Source: Lineus longissimus
Lineage: Eukaryota; Nemertea; Pilidiophora; Heteronemertea; Lineidae
Assembly (NCBI RefSeq): GCF_910592395.1
Contig: NC_088326.1
Location: forward strand, 5,897,001 to 5,961,000
Length of the DNA: 64,000 nucleotides
Reading direction: 5' to 3'
Under the pieces are notes generated by a model, which saw only the letters and a program-made list of their open reading frames with translations, made no database searches and was not told where the DNA came from. Position numbers and translations under genes: made by a program. Of this stretch, positions 1 through 11,600 are shown piece after piece. The first letter of the stretch is position 1. Every line of letters begins with the position of its first letter.

Positions 1-335
1 AGGCTGATACGATTCTGACTACACCCAGCTATAGTTATAGCTATAGCTCTCAAGCAGGACACGCATGTCTTTCGCCATAAACTGCTAGGCCCCAAGCAAA
101 CCAGGATTTTGACAAGTTATATGCGTACACTATTTCATACAAAAAAGCATACAATCTCGTGCAGAAGGTGCATAGTGCAAGGGTGCTTTGACAAAGCAAT
201 ACAATCAATTAGACACATTAAGACATCTCAAACCGTACAAAGATAATCGAAAATTTCGTTCAAATTCCTTCTCTCATTTTGTAATTCATCTCTTAATTTG
301 ATAAGATCCGCAATAAACTGCCCCCTTTGAAACGG
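1..335. other. No gene seen
   Basis: I see no convincing exon, RNA gene or repeat here. The sequence is AT-rich and non-coding in appearance. Confidence 0.4.
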
Positions 336-786
336 CTTAATATAAACCGCGAGATGAGAAATCGCGAAATCGAGATGAGTAACCATTATTTTCAGCAACA
401 ATATTTTCTACTTCCCTGGACAATGACAATCAATCACCACTTCTGATGCTGCTGTCCACTTCTCTATTCAATGATAGTAGGGTCGAAGACAATGCAAAGG
501 CTACATGCAACTGCATGTTCATCTTGACCACAAAAGGTTTTTGCAATTTATCAAGATGTACTGTGAGTATAATACCACGAGGTTCAGGATGCTGCATGTA
601 TCAATATTATTTACCCGTTACACCTGGCGGCACAAGTCATTATACACATGATTGACCGATAACACAGGGCATGCGATCTGGTCATCCCTAAAAATAGCCC
701 GGGATAGTCTGACCATCGAAAGCAGGCTATAAATTGGGTTAAATTCCACACATCGCACAGCGGAGTCTATTTCAATGATCAGGGTT

Positions 787-851
787 CGCCAGTCTACCTC
801 TCTGGCTGGGCACCACCTCCACAGCTAGGAACCTCTCTGACCAGGCACCAC
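787..851 (+). repeat. Left inner inverted-repeat arm
   Basis: About 64 bp (CGCCAGTCTACCTCTCTGGC onward) recur in reverse complement at 3450-3514 with about two mismatches. Arms this similar imply recent activity, or gene conversion between them. Confidence 0.75.
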
Positions 852-1347
852 GGATGCGCATGCTCCGTTTGGATCTATTCCGTTTCCGTTTTGATCACTT
901 CCGGTAACGAAGGCGCATTGAAGTTGAGGAAAATATTAACTTAATATCGTATCCGTATTTCGCGTAGCTAATGCCTGAAATGCAGTGGCAGTGCCCAATC
1001 ATGGCATAGTGATAGTAGTAAGGTTGATGCCTCATAGACATAGACAGTCATACTATGTACTGTAACGTAAATCATGAAATACAGGCCACAGGCACAGCAA
1101 AGGGCGTCTCCAAAAAAGGTAATCCTGACAGAACAGAAGGGGTCAATACTGATTTGATTGCATACTTTTAAATACGGGAAGCTGATTGCCTATACTGCAG
1201 CACAAGAGACCAACTTGTCACCGAGCAGTCCGAACCTGGAACCAGCTTCCAGAAGCAACAAGATCAGCTGAGACTGACGAGGAGTTCCTGCCGAGTGCTC
1301 CTAGCCTCCCATCAGTAGACAACAAGCACGCCTTTTTTAATCACTGG

Positions 1348-1976
1348 TTTTTTCACTTGGTGGTGCCTGGCTGTGGAGGTAACCTGCTCTCGACCATTTC
1401 AAAAGAAAAGACTATGAACTGTTCTGTTATTAACACAGTTTACCCAATATTGAACAGATTCAAAGTTTTATTTGTTCAAGTATTCAATTGTATAAGGCCA
1501 GGGACACATAGACTGCTGTTTTCACTTGGTGGTGCCTGGCTGTGGAGTTAACCTGCTCTCGACCATTTCAAGAGAAATGACTATGTTATTGTTCGATTAT
1601 TAAGGCAGTTTGCCCAATATTGAAAAGATTCAAAGTTTTATTTATCAAAGCTATCAATTGTATAAGGCCAGGAAAACATACACTGCTTTTTTCACTTGGT
1701 GGTGCCTGGCTGTGGAGGTAACCTGCTCTCGACCATTTCAAGAGAAATGACTGTGAAATGTTCTGTAATTAACACAGTTTACCCAATATTGAACAGATTC
1801 AAAGTTTTATTTATCCAAGTATTCAATTGTATAAGGCAAGGGACACATAGACTGCTGTTTTCACTTGGTGGTGCCTGGCTGTTGAGCTAACCTGCTCTCG
1901 ACCATTTCAAGTGAAATGACTATGAAATGTTCTGTAATTAACACAGTTTGCCCAATATTGAACAAATTGGGTTATT
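1348..1976 (+). repeat. Tandem array, about 170-bp unit, four copies
   Basis: The motif CACTTGGTGGTGCCTGGCTG recurs at 1354, 1523, 1693 and 1862, a spacing of 169-170 bp. Each unit continues through a CTCGACCATTTCAAG block and an AACACAGTTTACCCAATATTG block. The units differ by scattered substitutions. The last one is cut short and changes sequence near 1965. Short open frames across it are by-products of the repeat and not genes. Confidence 0.85.
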
Positions 1977-2664
1977 GATCAGTTTGGAAGAAACTTGTTT
2001 GAAATATTCAATATTGGGTGGATTGTGGTAATAACTTTATAGTCATTTTACTTAAAAAGTCAAGAGTGGTATTCATTGATTGTGGTCACAGTGTAAAATG
2101 TTCAATTCTCATCAGGAGGTTTTTATTAATAGATATGCGAATGTGTCCACTGAACAAAATTGTTGTAATTCAAATGATGTCTATTGATTGATTAATAAAT
2201 ACATCTTTAAAACTAAATCGTGTGGTCATTTCATTACTTGGACCCTTCAGCCTGGAAATTCTTCTTCTTTGTGTTCATTTCCATCTAACAGACTCTCCAG
2301 ACTTACTAGTAATCAGAAGCGGAGTTGGTGTTCGTCAGCCGGTCAAGTCTCCCTCCTCAACGCTGCAAGCGTTGGGCATCTTCCCAGGATGTGCTCTACA
2401 GTCATTGGCTCGATCTGGGGGGTGTCGCTATCTCCTTATTCCTAGACAGAAGCCTGGAACAAGCTGGACATCGGGCAGCAAACCCAATATTAATGTGCTC
2501 AGAACACTTCTCAAGTAATTAGTGTTTCAGAGTGATCTATAGCCTATACCTAATACAATAGTGATGGTTTCGGGCAGGGCTTAGAGGAGGCTTAGAGTAA
2601 CGAGACTAGTATATAGCAGGCCCGGGAAAGCTGGGGCGTAGGTAGCAGAGGGGAGGGGGCAAAT

Positions 2665-3060
2665 GTTTTTGGCCAAAATATTTCATAAAGGGTCATTTTG
2701 TCCCCCAGAGAGCCTTTTGCCCCCCCCCCCCGCCAGACCAAAAAGCTAGCTACGCCCCTGGCCCTGTAGGTGTATAGTATAATTTACTCTAAGTAAGGGC
2801 AGGGCAATAAGGAAAGGTGCTATGCTGCATGTAGGCCCTATTATATCCTCCCCCCGAGGTCACCAAAATATGTGTTTTTGGCCAAAAGATTTCATAAAGG
2901 GTCATTTTGTCCCCCAGAGAGCCTTTTGCCCCCCCCCCCCGCCAGACCAAAAAGCTAGCTACGCCCCTGGCCCTGTACGATGTCTAGTATAATTTACTCT
3001 AAGTAAGGGCAGGGCAATAAGGAAAGGTGCTATGCTGCATGTAGGCCCTATTATATTCTA
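2665..3060 (+). repeat. 209-bp tandem duplication with poly-C and CTAGCTACGCCCCTG block
   Basis: The segment starting GGCCAAAATATTTCATAAAG at 2671 is repeated from 2880 with few changes. Each copy has a run of about 12 C followed by AAAGCTAGCTACGCCCCTGG. A diverged third relative, again with poly-C and the same GCTAGCTACGCCCCT end, sits at about 40776-40896. Confidence 0.75.
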
Positions 3061-3449
3061 TAACAAAGAAACCCAACATATGATTTAAAGATGCCGGTGT
3101 AATAGAATCAGATGCCCCCTGATATTAAATGCCCTCAACAATAGAACACCGGCACCATTCAATAGGACTCTAAAGAGGCCAAGACCCTTTATCCGAAGAA
3201 GAACAATACAGGCGGGCATCAGGAAAGGGAGGGCATTTGATTCTATCACAGCGGAACAATATATCTCCCTTTTCCCATAAGAACTAATATTCCTCACAAA
3301 AGAATTCTAGACTGGACTTAGATTCATGGGGACCAGCATTTCTTTTACACCCGCACGCGGAGCATGAGCTGAGCTACTACTGCACGCCAACATCAACCAA
3401 CAGCACCGTCATTTCTTCAAACGGTTGGAAGTGATACTACCAGTCACGT

Positions 3450-3514
3450 GTGGTTCCTGGTCAGAGAGGTTCCTAGCTGTGGAGGTGGTGCCCAGCCAGA
3501 GAGGTAGGCTGGCG
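3450..3514 (-). repeat. Right inner inverted-repeat arm
   Basis: Reverse complement of 787-851, with about 62 of 64 positions matching. Confidence 0.75.
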
Positions 3515-3973
3515 GAGGGTGTTGATTTCAATGGGCCAATCAAAACAAGGATAGCTCCCTAATACAGCATCGATATCATGAATGCTCGCCTTTTCAGGTT
3601 CCATATTTGCAATACATCCTGTGTGTGGCGCATGGTAATCTCACCGAGTCTGGCCATTCGCGATTTCGCATTCCGCATCTCGCGGTTTATAATAAGCCCT
3701 CTGCATCACAACAGGGTCAGCAGGTTCAGCTCTCTGTCTATTCTGGATGTGGCGTAAACTTGACCCAAAAGAGGACATCCCACCATTTTAAGGTGGTTCT
3801 CATACAAAGTCTTATATACGTATTTTCACTGCGGCTTACCGAATCTCGGAAGTTTAGAATTCTGCCCTCATTTTGAGTTTTTATATCACATTCTCCAGTA
3901 ATGTGGCTAATTAAATTAACATGAGTTCTTGCAGGAATATTTAGGACTACGAACACATTTTAGTTGTACTTAC

Positions 3974-4126
3974 TTTGCTGCCATTTTGACAAACATATAT
4001 TACTTTATTTCCACCAACGGTTAATGGTCCGCAAACCCATCCAGTACGATCGCTACAGTCTGCTGAATCATTTATTGGGTCGCAAGGTCTCATGAAGGCC
4101 TCGGAGGGGCCTGGCAATGCCGCGGC
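3974..4126 (-). CDS. Small secreted cysteine-containing protein, exon 2
   Basis: Fifty-one codons lie between a TTTTCAG acceptor and a GTAAGT donor, phase 0 at both ends, so they join exon 1 in frame. The peptide begins AAALPGPSEAF and has four cysteines (RPC, ADC, VCG, YVC) around a TGWVCGPLTVGGNK stretch. With exon 1 it gives a signal peptide plus about 50 mature residues. I do not recognise the family. It could be a disulfide-rich secreted peptide or the start of a longer extracellular protein. The next exon was not identified: a possible acceptor at about 3911 would add only six residues before a stop. A diverged duplicate of this exon's start may lie in intron 1 (4228-4300). Confidence 0.55.
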
Positions 4127-4227
4127 CTGAAAACACAAATATATTAACTTTATTTAGTACTTGCAGGGAATTTAAACGGGCAACATCGCCAAATTCGAAA
4201 GTTCAATCACCATAAGGCCAACGTGGA

Positions 4228-4300
4228 GGACAGTCTGTACGTGATTCGGGTTACGTGCTCATAAGCCGCTGGTCTCAGAGGGGAGAGGCAATGCCATGGC
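4228..4300 (-). pseudogene. Possible decayed duplicate of exon 2 inside intron 1
   Basis: Read on the minus strand, this stretch opens with codons for AMALPLPSET, compared with AAALPGPSEA at the start of exon 2 (about 24 of 30 bases equal). A shared CAGACTGT follows further on. It then meets a stop codon and indels. A weak AG acceptor lies upstream. I read it as an exon duplication that has decayed. Chance similarity in a short stretch remains possible. Confidence 0.3.
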
Positions 4301-4495
4301 CCTATAGGCCTGTGCATGATTTTCAGGTCTGTAAACATGGCAGATATTTGCAGAGTTATGCAATAGTTTTCAGAACCCATCTCGGCCGACAAGCAGTCTC
4401 GGAGCCATGATCAATCCTGTTCTTGCGACCAACACGCAAAAGTTGGGACCTTTGATGACACGGAGTCTAGAAGAACGTATCAGATACATACTTAC

Positions 4496-4531
4496 CGCAA
4501 GTAGGAAACAAAGGACCAGCGCTTTCAACAT
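4496..4531 (-). CDS. Small secreted cysteine-containing protein, exon 1 (signal peptide)
   Basis: The ATG at 4531 opens MLKALVLCFLLA and runs into a GCG|GTAAGT donor, phase 0. Together with the alanine-rich start of exon 2 this makes a textbook signal peptide: a basic residue at position 3, a leucine/valine core, and an AAA|L-type cleavage zone. The upstream sequence on this strand has a TATA-like box at 4645-4653. No other ATG in frame gives a shorter hydrophobic lead. The protein should therefore enter the secretory pathway. Confidence 0.55.
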
Positions 4532-4644
4532 CTTGACGTCGGTATGACGAATGGCAATTGTGCAGTCCTTGATTATCAGAAGGCCAGGTGGCTCGATCCG
4601 AACTTCGACTCCGCCAGAGATGTTGTATTCAAAGTCTCGAGCAA

Positions 4645-4653
4645 ATATATATA
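4645..4653 (-). promoter_or_regulatory. TATA-like box
   Basis: CCTATATATATTT on the minus strand lies about 115 bp upstream of the ATG at 4531. A start of transcription about 30 bp downstream would leave a 5' leader of about 85 nt. The motif fits the gene but could be simple AT repeat. Confidence 0.4.
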
Positions 4654-5100
4654 GGTTCACCAGCGAGAATACTTTGAAGGCTATCACGTTTAACAAATGT
4701 ACATATTACTTGCCTGAGATTACAAATGAAGGTATTGACAATATTGGCAATGTTGATCTTTGGTTGTTTGTCGATGAAATATTAACCACAGCAATCGCAA
4801 TCAGATCTAAATGTAAATGTTGATAACAGTACGCATATGGTATTGTTTTTCAGTGGTTGAGTTTCTTTTGGTTCTCCTTCTGTATAGTGTCTTTTCACGA
4901 CGTTTCGAATTGCAGTGTCCCTGTCCGTTTTCAAGTACGAAGTGACCATCGTCCACAAAAACACATGAATGTCCCACAAAAAACGGATAAGCAAACAACG
5001 CCATACTGATAGTTTACTAAGTTTGAAAACCCCCTCTGAAAATGCCACTCAAGCAACTAGTTTGAAGTCTAAATTGTTTTGGTCGAAAGTGATCAGACTG

Positions 5101-5278
5101 TCGGAGTGGCGCAGTGAAGACATCGACGCTTGTCAACTCTGAGGTCCTGGGTTCGATTTTAAGTCAGCCCAAGCTTTCTCATCGGATATAGGGCATACTC
5201 TTGCGACAGCGTTTGTTTCCTCCTATTTAACATTACAACTCGGCCAATATTGTTTTAAGAGCTGTATGATAATATATC
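5101..5278 (+). repeat. tRNA-derived SINE
   Basis: A degenerate tRNA-like head has an A-box-like GGAGTGGCGCAGTG and a B box GGGTTCGATTT. An unrelated body of about 110 bp follows. It directly abuts the inverted-repeat element starting at 5279. Confidence 0.5.
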
Positions 5279-6238
5279 TATAGGGTATATAAAAAAAGCC
5301 AGCAACAGTTGCTCTTTTCCCTAGTATTTATAACTCTAGGATAGATATGATAAATACATGTAGATCATATTTTGCGTATGGATCTTCAAATTCATGTTTG
5401 AATAGTATTCCGCATGGCTGGTCAGGCACTTTTTAAACGAAATGGCCTAAAATCCTATGTCGCAGGGTGAGCATCACGTTTGTAATTGATGCTCTGTGTC
5501 TTATTCACTGCATAACATTCTTATGTAATGCCCAGGTGGTAGGAAAATTGTGGTCACTGAAAAGGGGCACCATCCTGAACACACCAAAGATGACGAAAAC
5601 CTCCAGCCTGATTCCTCCGCACTGGAATGATCTCAAGGTTTATCATTTCCAAGTAACATTCGCCGTTTATGTTCCGTTCAAAGAACACGGACCCGATCAT
5701 GAAAAGTCCATTGCGGCAAACATGCGAAGTCCGAGCCAAAATGTCAGTTTTCAGCGCTAATCATTCCTATCGGAAGTGAATGGTGGATGGTTTTCCGAGA
5801 TGGGACAGGTCTTTTGGGATACCCGACGGGCGATGGTTTCTATCACCCTTGCCAAACTTCCCAAGCGCGCATATACAGTGACAATCATGAAGGAACTCTC
5901 CTGTTGAGTTGCCCCATTTTTCCAATGATCATGCACATGTGCATTACATTATATGTCCTACCATTTGAGCATTACTTAAGAATGTTATGCAGTGAATAAG
6001 ACACCGAGCGTCAAATACAAACGTAATCCTTACCCTGCAACAAATGGGATTTTTGGTCATCATGTTTAAACATGTGCCTGACCAGCCACGCGGAACGCTA
6101 TTCAAACGTAATTGGTGTCAATTTGAAGCTAAGATCCCTACGCATAAACATGACCTACATGCATTAGTCATATCTATCCTATAGTTGTAAATATTAGGGA
6201 AAATAGCAACTGTTCCGTTTTTATTGATACACCCTGTA
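5279..6238. mobile_element. Non-autonomous TA-ended transposon with long inverted repeats
   Basis: The left end reads TATAGGGTATAT and the right end, reverse-complemented, TACAGGGTGTAT. Similarity continues inward for about 260 bp (5279-5535 against 5965-6238), with shared blocks such as CAACAGTTGCT, GGATAGATATGA and GGCTGGTCAGGCAC. The ends resemble Tc1/mariner-type termini with a TA target. The centre has no transposase, and open frames inside it are incidental. Confidence 0.6.
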
Positions 6239-8164
6239 GTTAAAGTGTACGTGTCCAATGTTAACAACAACCTAATCATGTCCATGCATTCGATTCAGAT
6301 GGCCATGGCTTAGATTTGACCTTAAATTGCCGCCAAAAGAGAAAAACGCGCGAATGAAGCAACTCGGTTGTTCGAAGCTCCGAGAGAGAATCACATGAAT
6401 ATTTACACTGTTTTTTAATCAACCTTCAATTTCAGAGGGGTTCGGGGGTCCCCCCAAAATATGTGTTTTGATTTTTGTAACTACAGTAGTAATATCCAAA
6501 AGACACTTACAATTGATATAATCCCGAATTAATCAAGCAAAAACTTAAGTCGAAGTGACCCTATCCGCCACGCAGCGGATGGTCAAGGAAGCCTCGTTGA
6601 TTTACTCGAGACGAGGCATACATTTTCAGTGCATACGGTGGATGCACTGTCTTACTGAGCGCTCTGGTATTGAAGATTATTCATTTGGATCGAGGTCACC
6701 CATTCTACAGAAAAACACGTAACCACCATCACCCCGGGCCAAGCAGCTCGGAAGGACTTATTGAGAGGCCAATGGGGGGGGGGGGGCTTCCTCCCAATGC
6801 ACCGGCTAAAACATGTCAGAAGGACGGGTGTTTGAAGGGCTCCCCATGTAAACAGCTGCGTGAGTTCACTAGAGCTTGCACTTTACATATGAATCTGCCA
6901 GAGTGCCAGACTACGATAGTCCAGACACCTTTCCAGGGGGACATTTTCCATTTCTAGACCGGTTATTGTGACGATGCAGTTGAGGTACTGCTAAGGAGAT
7001 ACACGGAGAAAATCGCCTATCGAAACAAAAATATGCCGGAAGAAACTACAGTAGGTTCCCAACCAGGGGGTTTGGGGGTTTCCTCCCAATCCAAAGGCGC
7101 TGCACGCTTAATTGGGCACTGCACTGATAATATCAATGCCCTAGTTGAATGACAGCCCTCACCCGAGCTCTCAACAATAGGCAAATTTGAAAGTAACTCA
7201 TACTTTCCCATTCAGGGTAGCATTTATCAGTCCCAAGGGTGTCCTTGATAAAGAGCCTCTCTATTCCGGACTATTCTCTCTTCTACGACCTCTTTTACTC
7301 ATCATCTGCATCGCAAGAAAGGCCTTTGTGTTTCTATGGCACGCTATTAATTGTAGACCTAAATACATGTACTCCAATCATGGTTGTATTTATGTCATTT
7401 ACCCCAGAGACCTAAAAGCAAAATTACCAATCAATGAAAATGTCGGCTATAAATGATGGGACAGTTTCTAATTGTCAATGCATGACCCTAGAAAGCCATA
7501 AACCGTTTCGCCGGCTATGTTTACCATAACTTATTCAGGATTGCCATGATTATATCAACGATGAGGTGTTATTTTAGCTAGTATCTTTGGGTGGTATGAA
7601 ACAGTCATGGCACTCTAGCTATGAATGAAGGGTATCGTGCATACTAATATTAGAATTGCTACTGCGGACAGGATTTATGATACATGGAAACGAGGTTGAA
7701 TTAGTCCCTTTGTGAAAACCATTACTCGTCGTCATTATTATTGAAGAATGAAAAAGAAAAAATCATCTCACGGTGATTGTGAGGAGATGGGGCAGGTGGC
7801 AAAGTCAATTGGCAAAAAAGTTCTTTAAAAATTTTACATTTTAATATTTGTGCGGTGTTTCCTATTGATACCCTTATCTTATAACTCAGTAAATTGATAA
7901 CAAATATTTTTACCTGAATTTAACATTTGAATTGCCATTTGGAAGGAAAGAAATCGAACTGAGCTCAAAAGAAAGAATTGTTGGCGCCAGTGACGTCATC
8001 AATGGCGGATTTAGACTAAAGTTTTCATGAATTCAGTCGAAATTGCGAGTGAGGATCGTGACGGCATTCTATATTACTTGGAATAATACGTTTTGGAAAT
8101 TTATGAGCCAACACATCTACAAAATTATGGTACTCAGCGATCAATTATCGAAAGATTATAATCA
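6239..8164. other. No gene seen
   Basis: No exon, RNA gene or clear repeat family beyond a short poly-G run near 6775 and a fragment near 7229-7255 (AGTCCCAAGGGTGTCCTTGA) that resembles one end of the 17432/48472 MITE family. A perfect CRE-type TGACGTCA lies at about 7991. Confidence 0.4.
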
Positions 8165-8645
8165 ATGTGTTTTACCACATGGTACAACCATAATTTTAGC
8201 AAAAGTTTATATATCCTGGATGTATTCACTTTTGGATTACCTTTGATTCTGTAACGATCACTCAATTCAAGGCTGTTGTGATTAAACGACATTCATCATG
8301 TACACATCACCGTTCATTGGAGTCAACAGAACACTCAGGGTCACTTAATGGTAAGGTTGCCGGTTCGAACATCAAGCCTGCATCGCTTTATATCCAGTTA
8401 TAGACCTTAATTATGCATTATCCGGAGAACCCTTTAAAACTCCTCGGAGTCTCACATCAGGCTCCAATGAAAGGTTATGTGTACACGATGAATGTCGTGT
8501 TGACTTAATGTGGCTACCTTTGCTATTATAATCACAACAGCCTTGCATTGAGTGATCTTTACAGAATTTAAGGTAATCCAATAGTAAATACATCCAGGAT
8601 ATATTTTCTTGCTAAAATTATGGTTGTACGATAAAGTAAAACACC
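8165..8645. mobile_element. Foldback (palindromic) element
   Basis: The left arm (about 8165-8325) and right arm (about 8455-8645) are inverted copies. They share blocks including GTACAACCATAATTTTAGCA, ATATATCCTGGATGTATT, GATCACTCAAT and AAGGCTGTTGTGATTA. The arms differ by small indels. The spacer is about 130 bp and non-coding, and no transposase is present. Confidence 0.6.
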
Positions 8646-11600
8646 ATCACAACAAACGGCCAACAAAGGTCAATGACTTTTACCTATGAAGCCGAGTATG
8701 TATTGAAATAAGAATCATGACCCTTATTGTTGTGTTTACTAGTATTCAGCGATTTTTAGTAAATTTCCAAACCGTCGCTTAGGTTGTAATACGACTCGTA
8801 GCTTAGAAAATAAAACTATATTAGTACAAAAAAACTATATTAGTACTGCGATACAACGTCGTATTGAATTAGAAATCTGTCATATATGTTAATAGCTGTT
8901 CGATTTCATCTTTGCTGGGAGAGCAATGCTTCATTGTTGTTACCTTGGCAACACATAGTTTAAAGGTGGTGCTTTATTGTGACTGAAACTCTCGACTATC
9001 TATACTATAATGCGCGTTGTGGCCGCTAAATAGGAGGCGATTTTTGTTTCAAAATTGGGCCTCGGAAATGCGTCGAATTCTTGCAACTTTTGGCTTCGTA
9101 GGTGTGGATCATAAGTAAGAGTGTCACTGAGGGTGTCATACGTCGAATATCTTCGTGGTTTTAGAATAAATAACAACTTTTCAGAGAGCACGTCGACTGG
9201 AGAGCTCCGCTCATTCTCAAAAGCATACACAAACTTCACGCATATTCTCCCTGCCACATCAGTATTAGCTTCCAGCACGTATGTAGTGCTATACAACCTG
9301 GTCCATGGTGCAGGGTATTAGCAGGGAGATTAATGATTAGCCTATTCTATTTTAGTTCTATTCGAGAAACACTGACCGGAGTGATAAGGCAAATTCTGCA
9401 GGGTGGCCTACCGGAACATGCAGTCAGGGTATCAATAAACAGTTATGCCAGGATGGACAAAATATGTACAGTGGCCAGCGCTTGCTCTTTGATTTATTCT
9501 TTACTGATTGATGTTGTCAGTTTGAATTGCGTTCTGCATCTCTCCATGCGCCTGGCTTTGGTCCGACAGTGGCATTGGGTACGGGAGTGGGTAGGTGATA
9601 TGCCTAATATGTGAGGCCCTTATTTGGAACAGGACCTGCTGTCACTGGTCTCAATGCATTGTGCAAAATAGCGTACTCCAATCAATCTATTGGGGGTTGC
9701 ATGTAGATAGCAGCAATAAGTCCCTAAATGCAGTTCATTTCGTGTTTAACCTTTAATAAAACTTCGGTAACGTTAGAAATTTAATGTAGTTCAATCATCG
9801 TGCCCATTTAACTAATGTATAATTATTACATTTCAACTTTGCCCGCTCCATGGGTATATGCTAGTGTGCATAATGGCTCTTATACACTGAAGGAAATAGT
9901 TTTGTATCGATGGCAACTGAATGTAAACAATGGCTGCAAGTCCACTTGGCTTAGGATGAAAATAATCGCTTGATTATCAATATTTCCAAGGACGATATCT
10001 TTCGAATCCTGCCAGCTTTTCTCACCACTCCCCCAAAAGATATTTAGTTCAGATAGAGAAAAGCATCAATGTGTTTTTTGTGCTTTTAAAAAGTCATGCT
10101 AGCCTATGGCTAATTCCGTGACAGAAGTGTCAACATGGTCAAGAGACTGCACTATTTGCAAGGATGACATGGGGTTTTGGAAAGGAAATATCCTTACTTT
10201 CGCACTATAATGTGCAATGTATATACATTGTATTATAGTCGAGATACAATTATTATCATTAAGCGATTAACTGGAGTAGGTTGGTCCAAATCAAGTTTCT
10301 CGCCCACAAGATACCTCATATTGTTGTTCTTGAATTCCATCACAACAGAATGCGTCCAGATTTGTTAATCATGTCAATATATATATGTCAGTAATGTACA
10401 GATTATTTACGTCCAGGTCATTAAATTGATTATGGATCGGCTGGCCAGTGGAAATATTTTGGAAATATTACGGCGGTATCGTGTTCCTGATGTGTGTACG
10501 CTGCATCATTCTGGCAAACAAGCCATCATCTCAAAAAGGAAAGGTTGAAAGATGATTCGTTTACCATTATGAAAGGCCACCGCTTGCATGTTGTCCTGCA
10601 TTAAAATACACCTTACCGCTTTGCATTCGTCATGTTCGTGCATCAAAGGCCACAGTCTCATCATGATCAAAGCATTGAGGTAGCCATCAGAACCAGAAAT
10701 AGACTTATATGTTATTGTGTACAGTATATACCCCTTTTTATGCGCTAGCCGCCAGATTACAAGGAACTATATCCCCTTTGATATATTTGACTATTGTCTG
10801 ATGTTTTTTTCATCAGCGATACACTCATGATATCTTGGTGATATAAAAGACAAGGTCAAAGCCCTTGTTTTACGTTGCTACTCAGGGTATATACCCTGGT
10901 AGGATGTTGTTTGCAAGTGACTCAGAATAGCAAGTAATACATGTATATGATATAAATGTATATTTCCAGCCCCCCCCCCCCCCCCACCACCTCTTAGTTT
11001 CGAATCAATGTTAAAACGGCGTGACGCCCTTGTATATGTATATAGGTATCCGAAAAAAGCTGGATCGCTGGACTGCTGGATTCATTGGATTGTGACTCAT
11101 AGATCACCACCGCCTGGATTGGGGATCGTTCGGAAAATAGGATATGATATTCGTCCGTATATTGATTGGTTTCTAATCCCTACAAAATCAACATCTTGCA
11201 TTGATCAGCAGAGGCATTCAAACGTGTATCGACATCGTATGCACACCCACAGCTGCTGTAGCTGGCACTGCATGCTGTACTGTAGTGTAGCATACCGGTA
11301 GGCCTACCGTACTGTAGTCATGGAGGTATTATTAAGATACCTCCATGCTGTAGTGTAGCATACCGGTAGGCCTACCGTGCAATACCCAACCTCATGCAGC
11401 TGCCATTATCACAACATTAAAACAAAATGCATTTGAAGTTTTATCCCCTTCGATCAGCAAAGAGCTCAAGGAATTGGACCGTACATCCCGGGAAGGGAAA
11501 AAAAATCCAAGCAATGGCGGACGAAATCATTTTGATAAGTTATGTTTGCTTGCATTTGTCCTTCATATTCATCTTAGAGAACGTTATTCGCAAAACTGGC

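Larger units (their letters stand above)
336..3698. mobile_element. Complex inverted-repeat element enclosing tandem arrays
   Basis: Two nested pairs of inverted repeats bracket this stretch. The outer pair (about 336-370 and 3655-3698) shares a core reading ATAAACCGCGAGATG. The inner pair (787-851 and 3450-3514) is about 64 bp long with only about two mismatches. The inside holds a four-copy 170-bp array, a 209-bp duplication with poly-C tracts, and no recognisable transposase. I read it as a non-autonomous DNA transposon or a composite of several. The exact ends and target duplication are not settled. Confidence 0.5.

Noticed and set aside
1186-1890. Open frames repeating the same peptide
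   Set aside because: They are read-throughs of the 170-bp tandem array.
9000-9330. Overlapping open frames on both strands
   Set aside because: Neither has a recognisable domain, splice partners or a neighbour to join.
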